Shown piece after piece: positions 56,845-64,000 of a stretch of DNA of 64,000 bases; position 1 is the first letter of the stretch, and every line of letters starts with the position of its first letter. Under the pieces are notes generated by a model, which was not told where the DNA came from, did no database searches, and was given only the letters and a program-made list of their open reading frames with translations. Position numbers and translations under genes: made by a program. This DNA is from Pseudomonas baetica (GTDB taxonomy: Bacteria; Pseudomonadota; Gammaproteobacteria; Pseudomonadales; Pseudomonadaceae), in assembly GCF_002813455.1 (NCBI RefSeq), contig NZ_PHHE01000001.1:124001-188000 (forward strand), read 5' to 3'.

Positions 56845-59256
56845 TTATTCCGGCAGTTTGTACGCAATCACATAGTCACCCATCTTGGTGCCCAGCGAGC
56901 CGTGGCCGCCGACAACGAGCAGCACGTATTGTTTGCCGTCCTTGCCGGTGTAGGTCATCGGAGTCGCTTGACCACCTGCTGGCAGACGCGTTTTCCACAA
57001 CTCTTTACCGGAGTTGACGTCGTAGGCGCGCAGGTACTGGTCGAGGGTGCCGCTGAGGAAGCCAACGCCACCGGCCGTCACGATCGAGCCGCCCATGCTA
57101 GGCACGCCCAGGTTGAAGCCGATCGGGATTGGCGAGCTGTCGCGGCTGGTGCCGTTCTTGCGTTTCCACACGACTTTGCTGGTGGTCAGGTCGATACCGG
57201 CGACGTAGCCCCAGGCCGGAGCCTGGCACGGTACGCCGAGTGGCGACATGAACGGGTGCATGATCACCGCGTAAGGCGCGCCGGTGTTCGGTTGCACGCC
57301 AGCGGTTTCGCTTTCGCGTTTGCTACCGGCGGCGACTTTCTCGCGCGGCACCATTTTCGAAACGAAGGCCATGTAGTTCGGGCTGGTGAACAGCATTTGG
57401 CGAACCGGGTCGACCGACACGCCGCCCCAGTTGAACACGCCAACGTTACCCGGGTAGATCAGGCTGCCCTGTTCCGACGGAGGGGTGTACTGACCTTCAT
57501 AACGCAGTTCCTTGAACTGGATGCGGCACAGCATCTGGTCGAACGGGCTCGCGCCCCACATGGCTTTTTCGGTCAGTTCCGGGGCCAGCAGGTTGAGGTC
57601 CGAACGGGCCTGGGTCGGTGCGGTGAAGTCGCCTTTGACGGCGCCTTGCGGTACCGGGATTTCCTTGATCGGGATGATCGGCGTGCCGTCACGACGGTCG
57701 AGGACGTACAGGCTGCCCTGTTTGGTCGGGGCGATCAGCGCAGGTTTCACACCATCGGCGGTTTTCATGTCGAGCAGGGTTGGCTGGCTGCCAACGTCCA
57801 TGTCCCACAGGTCGTGGTGGGTGAACTGGTAGTTCCAGCGCACTTTACCGGTGGCCAGGTCCAGCGCAACGACACCGGCGCTGAATTTCTCGGCGCCCGG
57901 GGTGCGGTCAGCGCCCCATTGGTCTGGGGTCTGGTTGCCCAGTGGCAGGTAAACCATGCCGAGTTTTTCGTCGACGCTGGCCAGCGACCACATGTTGGCC
58001 GAGTTGCGGCTGTAGGTTTCGCCCGGAGCCAATGGTTCGGTGGCGTCTGGCTTGTCGCTGTCCCAGTTCCACACGAGGTGGCCGTCGCGCACGTCGAAGG
58101 CGCGGATCACGCCCGATGGCTCGTTGGTCGACTCGTTGTCGGTAACGTGACCGCCCATGATCACCAGATCACGGGTAATCGCCGCTGGTGAGGTGGAGTA
58201 GTAACCACCGGCGGTGAACGGGCCGATGCCTTGGGTCAGGTCAACCACGCCGTTTTTGCCGAAGCCTTCGCAGATTTTGCCGGTGTCGGCGTTCAGTGCG
58301 ATCAGGCGAGCATCAGCGGTTGGCAGGTACAGACGACGCGGGCAGGCCTGAGCAACGGCTTTGCCAGCTTCGGAAATTACGGCGGAGGCAGCGTTTTCAG
58401 ACTTGGCGTAAGCGGCTTCGTCGTAGTACGACACGCCACGGCAGGTCATGTGGGCGAAGCCTTTGAAGCCGACCGGGCTCTTGATCTGCGGGTCGAAGCG
58501 CCACAGTTCCTTGCCGGTGTCCGGGTCCAGCGCCAGCACTTTGCTGTGCGCGGTGCAGGCATAGATCATGCCGTTGGCTTTGAGCGGGGTGTTTTCGTTG
58601 GTCAGCTCAACCGGGTCATCAGCGGTCGGCAGGTCGCCGGTCTGGATGCGCCAGGCTTCTTGCAGCTTGCCGACGTTTTCCGGGGTGATCTGCTTCAGTG
58701 GCGAGTAACGGTCGCCGAATTCGCTGCGGCCGTAGGCCTGCCAGTCGCCATCCGGCATGGCTGGCGCGGTGCTGGTCATGTCGGCAGTGTCGCGGCCCAG
58801 TTCGCCGAAGGTTTCGCCCGGGTGGGTGAACAGGCTGGCCAGAGCGGTGACGCCGGCCAGAACCACGGCCACGGTCAGACCGCCGGTGCCCATTGGCGCA
58901 GGGCCGGCGAGCAGCAGTGGACGACGGAACCACGGCAGCAACATCACGAAGCCGAGGACAAACCACAGCGCCAGACGTGGCACCAGTTGCCACCAGTCCA
59001 GACCGACTTCCCACAGCGCCCAAACGGTGCTGGCAAACAGCACGATGGCGTACAGGCCCAGCGCCGCACGACGGCGCAGCAGCATCAGAATGCCGGTCAG
59101 CGCGATGCCGATACCGGCCAGCAGGTAGTACAGCGAGCCGCCGAGCATGCTCAGCTTGACCCCACCGGCCAACATGGCCAGGCCCATCAGTAGAAGCAGA
59201 ATGCCGAGCAGGCTCGGTAGCAGACGGCCCCGACTCGAAGCACTTTCGGTGCTCAT
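56845..59256 (-). CDS. gcd: PQQ-dependent membrane glucose dehydrogenase
   Basis: Oxidises glucose to gluconolactone on the periplasmic face and passes electrons to ubiquinone. The 803-aa product from ATG 59256 (MSTESASSRGRLLPSLLG) has five N-terminal membrane helices (to about residue 135), then an eight-bladed PQQ propeller with DWQAYGRSEFGDRYSPLKQI, LYVLDRRDGTPIIPI and the tryptophan-docking repeats such as GKELWRFDP and GKVRWNYQF. oprB, 216 bp upstream on the same strand, supplies sugar to the periplasm. Start codons further upstream are present but lack family support. Confidence 0.96.
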   Translation of the reverse strand: MSTESASSRGRLLPSLLGILLLLMGLAMLAGGVKLSMLGGSLYYLLAGIGIALTGILMLLRRRAALGLYAIVLFASTVWALWEVGLDWWQLVPRLALWFVLGFVMLLPWFRRPLLLAGPAPMGTGGLTVAVVLAGVTALASLFTHPGETFGELGRDTADMTSTAPAMPDGDWQAYGRSEFGDRYSPLKQITPENVGKLQEAWRIQTGDLPTADDPVELTNENTPLKANGMIYACTAHSKVLALDPDTGKELWRFDPQIKSPVGFKGFAHMTCRGVSYYDEAAYAKSENAASAVISEAGKAVAQACPRRLYLPTADARLIALNADTGKICEGFGKNGVVDLTQGIGPFTAGGYYSTSPAAITRDLVIMGGHVTDNESTNEPSGVIRAFDVRDGHLVWNWDSDKPDATEPLAPGETYSRNSANMWSLASVDEKLGMVYLPLGNQTPDQWGADRTPGAEKFSAGVVALDLATGKVRWNYQFTHHDLWDMDVGSQPTLLDMKTADGVKPALIAPTKQGSLYVLDRRDGTPIIPIKEIPVPQGAVKGDFTAPTQARSDLNLLAPELTEKAMWGASPFDQMLCRIQFKELRYEGQYTPPSEQGSLIYPGNVGVFNWGGVSVDPVRQMLFTSPNYMAFVSKMVPREKVAAGSKRESETAGVQPNTGAPYAVIMHPFMSPLGVPCQAPAWGYVAGIDLTTSKVVWKRKNGTSRDSSPIPIGFNLGVPSMGGSIVTAGGVGFLSGTLDQYLRAYDVNSGKELWKTRLPAGGQATPMTYTGKDGKQYVLLVVGGHGSLGTKMGDYVIAYKLPE

Positions 59257-59362
59257 AGTGTGATTCTCCGTGACGTTTATGTAGTCCCGCGCTGTAGTCA
59301 CTTTAGATGACGATTTGGCGTGGGCATGGTTCAGATAAAACTTGTTTGGCTAACTAAATTCT

Positions 59363-59454
59363 TGCGTGGGAGGGGGCTTGCTCCCGAAAGCGGTGTGTCA
59401 GATGGCTGGTGTGTTGGCTGATACGACGCATTCGGGAGCAAGCCCCCTCCCACA
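59363..59454. repeat. REP doublet (GGGAGGGGGCTTGCTCCCGAA family)
   Basis: GTGGGAGGGGGCTTGCTCCC and its inverse, about 45 bp apart, between gcd and oprB; same family as 32299-32391. Confidence 0.88.
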
Positions 59455-59472
59455 GGGGTACAGCGGTGTCAG

Positions 59473-60834
59473 TTAGAACGAGGACTGGATCTTGATCCCG
59501 CCGATCAGCGCGTCATCGACCTTGTCCACGCCGCCCGGATGGCGGATGTATTGCAGGTTCGGGCGTACGGTCAGCCAGTTCGTGACGTGCACGCCGTAAT
59601 AGAGCTCAGCGCTGTATTCGGTGTCTTGCGGCGGCAGGAACGACGGATCGTCGTAGTTGTACACGGCGTTGGCGCGGTTGCTCGCTTCGGCGTTTTTACG
59701 GAAGGCCGGGTTGACGTGGACGCGGGCGAGGGCGAAGCCGATGTCGTCCTTGGCGCGCGCATCGAACGGGCCTTTGTAGATGAGGCCGGCCTGCACATAG
59801 TTGTCGATGGCGTTGGTTTTCTTGTCGTGCATCGTGGCGTTGGCGAACACGCTCAGGCCACGGGAGTTGTCGCTGGCCATGCTGGTGATTTGCTGTTGCA
59901 CACCGAGCCACACGCCGTGTTTGCTCGACGCACTGCGATAGGCTTCACCGCTCAGCGCTGCCGGTTGGCCGTGGCTGTCTTTATAGACGTCGTTGGCCTT
60001 GGCGTTGCTGTAGTAGTAACCGGCACGGTATTCGCCCGGCAGGCCATTGAGTTTCGGCGTCCATACCACTTCAATCGGCAGAATCGCGCCTTGGGTGCCG
60101 CTACCACTGAGTTTGAAGCCGTTGCCGCGATCGAGGTTCGACGGGTTCTGCTCGTAGGCGCCGACCTGTGCGTACAGCTCCGGCGTCAGGTGATATTTGA
60201 CGCGCAGGGCCCACTGGCTGACCGGCCAGTTGTACCAGATGCCGCCGACCCAGTTGCCGACCTGCGAACCGCAGAACGCCAGGTTCTGGAAGTCGCAGGG
60301 GAAGCTGTTGAAGTCTTCGCCTTCGCCGAAACGGCCGACCTTGATGTCGAGTTTCTGATCGAAGAATTTCTGCTGATACCACATCTGCGTCAGACGCGTG
60401 GTCTGGCCACGGCCCCAGACTTCCTGGGCGGAGGTAAAGCCGCCAACGCGCGGATCGTTGATGCGGTCGTTGCTGATGTTGTTGCCGCTGCGCTTGGTGA
60501 TGGTCAGTTGAAACTCGGCGTCGTCCCAGCCGAGGATCTTCTGCAAGTCCAGATGCGTGCCGAGGCCGAACTGGTCGCTGTAGCGTGCGGTGCGGTCGTG
60601 GTCGTAGCCACCGTGCAGGTTGCTGCCCATTTCGCCGGTGTAATCGAGCTTGAAGTCGTAGCCTTTTTCCGCGAGTTCGGTGCGCGTGCCGTTCCAGTCA
60701 CCGAGCATGTACGGTGATTCACTGTCGAACGCGGGAGCCGCTTGGGCGCAGGTGGCGAGGCCAAGGGCGGTGCAGCCGCCGATCAGGCGCAGGGATGAGA
60801 TAGCGCTGTCTCGGAAAAACGGAAAATCGGGCAT
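59473..60834 (-). CDS. oprB: Carbohydrate-selective porin OprB
   Basis: Outer-membrane porin for glucose and related sugars. The 453-aa product has a signal peptide ending near CAQAAPAF, then SPYMLGDWNGTRTELAEKGYDF, FQLTITKRSGNNIS and alternating amphipathic strands with the family's VEVVWTP/PGEYRAGYYYS pattern, ending in the outer-membrane C-terminal Phe (IGGIKIQSSF). It precedes gcd in the same direction, so uptake and periplasmic oxidation of glucose are encoded side by side. Confidence 0.94.
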   Translation of the reverse strand: MPDFPFFRDSAISSLRLIGGCTALGLATCAQAAPAFDSESPYMLGDWNGTRTELAEKGYDFKLDYTGEMGSNLHGGYDHDRTARYSDQFGLGTHLDLQKILGWDDAEFQLTITKRSGNNISNDRINDPRVGGFTSAQEVWGRGQTTRLTQMWYQQKFFDQKLDIKVGRFGEGEDFNSFPCDFQNLAFCGSQVGNWVGGIWYNWPVSQWALRVKYHLTPELYAQVGAYEQNPSNLDRGNGFKLSGSGTQGAILPIEVVWTPKLNGLPGEYRAGYYYSNAKANDVYKDSHGQPAALSGEAYRSASSKHGVWLGVQQQITSMASDNSRGLSVFANATMHDKKTNAIDNYVQAGLIYKGPFDARAKDDIGFALARVHVNPAFRKNAEASNRANAVYNYDDPSFLPPQDTEYSAELYYGVHVTNWLTVRPNLQYIRHPGGVDKVDDALIGGIKIQSSF

Positions 60835-61134
60835 AAAAAGGGTCTTTCTTGATCTTTTTTTGGGGGTGAGCTGAGCGCTACGATTTGACGCAGGCAGTGA
60901 AGCGATTCAGCGGAAAGGCGGCAGGATAATGATCTGTAACAAAAAGACAAAGGGGTTTTGCTGACATGAACCGTTTCGGATTCGGTAACAGTGCGGCAAA
61001 CGGGCGCATTGTGGGACCGTTCGCAGGCTGCGATCTTCTCGGGTTGGCCTACATTTGCAGGAAGGCCTTCCACCCGATCACCCCCTCGGCTAAGGTGCGC
61101 GGCTTCTGCATTTCACTTCGCCCAAAGGCCTGGC
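60835..61134. other. Intergenic region upstream of oprB and the VF530 gene
   Basis: A divergent promoter region of 300 bp. No gene or RNA is recognisable; a solitary REP-like word (GTTCGCAGGCTGCGATCTTC) lies at 61019-61038. I could not assign promoters with confidence. Confidence 0.35.
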
Positions 61135-61365
61135 ATGAACGAACAATCCCCCGATCCGCTGCACGGCGTGACCCTCGAACAGATCCTCACCGCCTTGGTG
61201 GCCCACTACGAATGGTCGGGGCTGGCCGAGCGTATCGACATCCGTTGCTTCAAGAGCGATCCGAGCATCAAGTCGAGCCTGACGTTTTTGCGCAAGACCC
61301 CATGGGCGCGGGAGAAGGTCGAGCGTCTGTACGTGAAGCTTGCGCGCACCAAGCGACCGCTCTGA
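61135..61365 (+). CDS. VF530-family (DUF2132) DNA-binding protein
   Basis: A 76-aa protein ([19 protein letters not shown]) with the family pattern [19 protein letters not shown], then [22 protein letters not shown], a compact helical fold shown for VF530 of Vibrio to bind DNA. Function in the cell is unknown. The longer frame upstream is not supported. The membrane-protein gene starts 1 bp after its stop. Confidence 0.85.
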   Translation: MNEQSPDPLHGVTLEQILTALVAHYEWSGLAERIDIRCFKSDPSIKSSLTFLRKTPWAREKVERLYVKLARTKRPL

Positions 61366-61366
61366 G

Positions 61367-62005
61367 ATGGACGCCGTGTGGCGGCGCCGCCTGACTACCC
61401 TCGCCGCCGTGCTGGGCTGGGCGGGATTGGCGATTCAGCTGTACCTGATTTTTTTTGCGCGCTTGAGTGTCGGCGCCAGTCTGTTGGGCGGGCTGGTGAG
61501 TTTCTTCAGTTACTTCACGGTGTTGACCAATACGCTGGCGGCAACGGTGCTGACCTGCTTCGTCACGTTGCGTGAATCCGCCGCACGGCGCTGGCTCCTG
61601 CAGCCGTGGGTGAGCAGTGGCGTTGCTGTGAGCATTGCCGTGGTCGGCCTCGCCTATAGCGTTCTGCTGCGGCATTTGTGGCACCCCGAAGGCTGGCAAT
61701 TTATCGCCGACGAATTGCTCCACGACGTAATGCCGCTGCTGTTTCTGGGCTATTGGTGGTTGTGCGTACCCAAAGGCACGTTGCGGTTGTGGCATCTGCC
61801 GTTGTGGCTGATTTATCCGCTGGTGTATTTCATCTACGCCTTGCTGCGCGGGCATTTGCTGGGCGCTTATGCGTATCCGTTCATTGATGTGGCGGTGCTG
61901 GGTTATCCACAGGTGTTTATCAATGCCGGGGGGATATTGGTGGGGTTTGTGGTGATTGGGTTAGCGGTGATTGGCATAGACCGCTGGCGATCTGTACGAC
62001 GTTGA
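61367..62005 (+). CDS. Pr6Pr-family integral membrane protein
   Basis: A 212-aa protein with six hydrophobic segments, including AAVLGWAGLAIQLYLIFF, SFFSYFTVLTNTLAATVL and the typical RHLWHPEGWQFIADELLHD and YPFIDVAVLGYPQV stretches of the FAR-17a/AIG1-like Pr6Pr group. It directly follows the VF530 gene and is likely co-transcribed. No enzymatic role is assigned. Confidence 0.82.
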   Translation: MDAVWRRRLTTLAAVLGWAGLAIQLYLIFFARLSVGASLLGGLVSFFSYFTVLTNTLAATVLTCFVTLRESAARRWLLQPWVSSGVAVSIAVVGLAYSVLLRHLWHPEGWQFIADELLHDVMPLLFLGYWWLCVPKGTLRLWHLPLWLIYPLVYFIYALLRGHLLGAYAYPFIDVAVLGYPQVFINAGGILVGFVVIGLAVIGIDRWRSVRR

Positions 62006-62011
62006 ATTCCT

Positions 62012-62073
62012 GTGTGGGAGCGGGCTTGCTCGCGAAGGCGGTGGGTCAGTCAACCTTTTTCAACCTGACCCAC
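62012..62073. repeat. Left half of a REP doublet split by IS256
   Basis: TGTGGGAGCGGGCTTGCTCG followed by CGAAGGCGGTGGGTCAGT and a TGACCCAC that is the left target duplication. The partner arm is at 63434-63474. Confidence 0.8.
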
Positions 62074-63433
62074 GGGGGTGTCAGAAATTTTGTGTTCGGG
62101 CATAACATGAGTAAGAGGTGCATGTATGCCAACCAAAAAGAAACCCCTGCGTGACCTACCAAAAATCCCCAAGGAGCTGCTCGAAGAGTTCGGTGAGGGG
62201 CTGATTACCGCAGAGGCTATTGAAGACGCTTCTGCGGCCTTCAAGAAGGCCTTGATTGAGCGAGCATTGAGTGCCGAGCTCGGTCACCACCTGGGGTATC
62301 CGCCGGGCGCGCAGCGCCCAGAGGATGAAACCAACCAGCGCAATGGCAAAACGGGCAAGACGATTTTGACGGGGGATGGCCCGCTGCGGCTGGAGATTCC
62401 CCGTGATCGGGATGGCAGTTTTGCCCCCATTCTGATCCCCAAGCATGAGCGGCGTTACACCGGTTTTGATGACAAGATCATCGCCATGTATGCCCGAGGC
62501 ATGACCGTTCGAGAAATCCGCGCTTTCCTCTCTGAGCAATACGGGACGGACGTTTCCCATGACTTCATCAGCTCAGTCACGCACGAGGTGATGGAGGAAA
62601 TTGGTGCGTGGCAACAGCGACCGCTTGAGCCGATGTACCCAGTCATTTTCTTCGATGCGCTGCGGGTCAAGATCCGAGAAGAAGGCCTTGTCCGCAACAA
62701 GGCGATTTACTTGGCGCTGGGTGTTTTACCCGATGGAACGCGCGATATTCTTGGTATCTGGATCGAAAACACCGAGGGTGCGAAGTTCTGGATGAAGGTC
62801 TTCAACGACCTCAAGACCCGCGGCGTAGAGGACGTGCTGATCGCCGTGACTGACGGTCTCAAAGGCATGCCAGAGGCGCTAAGCGCAGTATTTCCGGCAA
62901 CAACGCTGCAAACATGCATCGTCCACTTGATCCGCAACAGCCTCGATTACGCGGCGTGGGACAAGCGCCGTGAGCTGGCCAAGGCGCTAAAACCGATCTA
63001 TCAAGCCATCAACGCAGAAGCGGCTGAGGAAGCACTGGATGCCTTTGAAAATGGCCCTTGGGGTAAGCAATACCCAACGGTGGTGGCGGCCTGGAGACGA
63101 GCCTGGGATCGAGTGATTCCATTTTTTGTCTTCCCGCCTGCCATTCGAAAAGTGATCTATACGACCAACGCTATCGAAAGCATCAACGCTCAGCTACGCA
63201 AGATCATCAAGACCCGGGGCCACTTCCCGACGGATGACGCAGCGACCAAGCTGATCTGGCTTGGGCTGCGTAACATCACGGCAAACTGGGGCTCGGCGGC
63301 TCATGACTGGAAGAGTGCGATGAACCAATTTGCGATTCTGTACGGAGATCGATTTATCAGGCCGACCTGGTAAAACCCGGCCTGCCTGACGGCAGGCCAT
63401 TACCGGCCCGCACACAAAAAATCTGACACTCTC
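62074..63433 (+). mobile_element. IS256-family element, right copy (8-bp target duplication)
   Basis: A 1360-bp element with the same ends as the left copy. It is flanked by direct repeats TGACCCAC (62066-62073 and 63434-63441); a 9-bp CTGACCCAC reading is also possible. It entered the spacer of a REP doublet. Confidence 0.96.
62126..63373 (+). CDS. IS256-family (mutator-type) transposase, right copy
   Basis: A 415-aa transposase with the same translated sequence as the left copy and the intact triad Asp177, Asp243 and Glu351. An internal GAGGTGC lies before the ATG. It points away from gcd-oprB, so the two transposase genes face outward in inverse orientation around a 5.6-kb segment. Confidence 0.97.
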   Translation: MPTKKKPLRDLPKIPKELLEEFGEGLITAEAIEDASAAFKKALIERALSAELGHHLGYPPGAQRPEDETNQRNGKTGKTILTGDGPLRLEIPRDRDGSFAPILIPKHERRYTGFDDKIIAMYARGMTVREIRAFLSEQYGTDVSHDFISSVTHEVMEEIGAWQQRPLEPMYPVIFFDALRVKIREEGLVRNKAIYLALGVLPDGTRDILGIWIENTEGAKFWMKVFNDLKTRGVEDVLIAVTDGLKGMPEALSAVFPATTLQTCIVHLIRNSLDYAAWDKRRELAKALKPIYQAINAEAAEEALDAFENGPWGKQYPTVVAAWRRAWDRVIPFFVFPPAIRKVIYTTNAIESINAQLRKIIKTRGHFPTDDAATKLIWLGLRNITANWGSAAHDWKSAMNQFAILYGDRFIRPTW

Positions 63434-63474
63434 TGACCCACCGCATTCGCGAGCAAGCCCGCTCCCACAGGGAT
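63434..63474. repeat. Right half of a REP doublet split by IS256
   Basis: TGACCCACCGCATTCGCGAG followed by CAAGCCCGCTCCCACAG, the inverse partner of the arm at 62012-62073. Confidence 0.8.
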
Positions 63475-63475
63475 A

Positions 63476-64000
63476 TCACTCTTCTTCGGATCCTTCGGCG
63501 CGCCAGTAGCCGACGGCTTTCACCAGCTTCTCGTCGAGGCCATGCTCATCGAGCAACACCCGCCGAACCTGCCGGGAAACCTTGGTCTCGGTGGCCACCC
63601 ACGCATACAGATTGCCTTTAGGCACCTGCAACTGCTTGACGGTGGTCAGCAGGTTGTCCTTCCCGCCTTCGCGCAATACCCAGATCACATTGACCTGCGC
63701 TGCACTTTCCAGCACTTGCTGCTCGCCGCCGTTTGCCACTTCGATCACCACCAGCGCCTTGCGATTGGCCGCCAGGCCTTCGAGGCGGCGGGCGATGGCG
63801 GGCAGGGCGGTTTCGTCGCCGATCAGCAGGTAGCTGTCGAAGATGTCCGGCACGATCATCGAGCCACGCGGCCCGCCGATGTGCAGGAACTGCCCGGGTG
63901 TAGCCTGTTCGGCCCAGGTCGAGGCAGGCCCGTCACCGTGCAGGACGAAATCAATGTCCAGCTCAAGCGTGTCGAGGTCGTAGCGGCGCGGGGTGTAGTC
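63476..64000 (-). CDS. Siderophore-interacting protein (ViuB-like), 5' end outside window
   Basis: A ferric-siderophore reductase of the FAD-binding/SIP family. The frame stays open to the window edge; visible are the FAD-domain stretch TPRRYDLDTLELDIDFVLHG, the phosphate-binding PGQFLHIGGPRGSM and the NAD(P)-domain start YLLIGDETALPAI, ending with VGYWRAEGSEEE. About 174 codons are seen, roughly the C-terminal two thirds. It would release iron from imported siderophores in the cytoplasm using NAD(P)H. Confidence 0.9.
   Translation of the reverse strand, partial: DYTPRRYDLDTLELDIDFVLHGDGPASTWAEQATPGQFLHIGGPRGSMIVPDIFDSYLLIGDETALPAIARRLEGLAANRKALVVIEVANGGEQQVLESAAQVNVIWVLREGGKDNLLTTVKQLQVPKGNLYAWVATETKVSRQVRRVLLDEHGLDEKLVKAVGYWRAEGSEEE

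Overview
The window reads as the chromosome of a fluorescent-group Pseudomonas. The evidence is the gene order (queA-tgt-yajC-secDF, the full isc cluster, ndk-rlmN-pilW-rodZ-ispG-hisS-yfgM-bamB-der, guaBA, tadA, cmoAB, lon-icp, gcd-oprB), the high-GC codon use, and many Pseudomonas-type REP doublets of several sequence families. All identifications come from reading the sequence; no database search was run.

Layout. 1-2317: mobile-element debris (the 3' part of an IS66 element and the C-terminal remnant of a DUF927-like protein) beside a tRNA-Leu(CAA). 2.4-8.6 kb: queuosine genes queA and tgt, then the Sec accessory genes yajC, secD and secF, and a glycine-zipper envelope protein. 8.8-10.1 kb: a complete ISL3-family element with a perfect 8-bp target duplication, inserted in the T-tract of the suhB terminator. 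10.2-18.6 kb: suhB, trmJ, cysE and the iron-sulfur operon iscRSUA-hscBA-fdx-iscX, headed by an IscR-type operator. 18.6-27.9 kb: ndk to der (nucleotide pools, tRNA/rRNA modification, pilus assembly, cell shape, isoprenoids, outer-membrane assembly, ribosome GTPase). 28.1-37.2 kb: a methionine aminotransferase/omega-amidase pair, leuA with a candidate leader peptide, an M23 peptidase, xseA, LysR/TauE and a cysteine-rich conserved protein. 37.3-40.5 kb: guaB-guaA.

40.5-47.2 kb is an accessory insert between guaA and a conserved multicopper oxidase-tadA pair. It carries a large TerD-like protein and a tight three-gene cluster: a class I SAM methyltransferase, a compact superfamily 1 helicase, and a 724-aa protein with an intact AlkB-type 2-oxoglutarate/Fe(II) dioxygenase domain behind about 520 residues I do not recognise. 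This methylation-helicase-demethylation combination is the best candidate in the window for an undescribed system. Defence or nucleic-acid repair is an inference, not a demonstrated role.

47.4-64 kb returns to core genes: multicopper oxidase, tadA, cmoB/cmoA (tRNA wobble modification), a YhhN protein, a chagasin-like inhibitor, lon, then gcd and oprB for periplasmic glucose oxidation. Two apparently identical 1360-bp IS256-family elements in opposite orientation flank gcd-oprB-VF530-Pr6Pr. The right copy has an 8-bp duplication; the left copy has none and looks like a rearrangement breakpoint. The window ends inside a siderophore-interacting protein gene.
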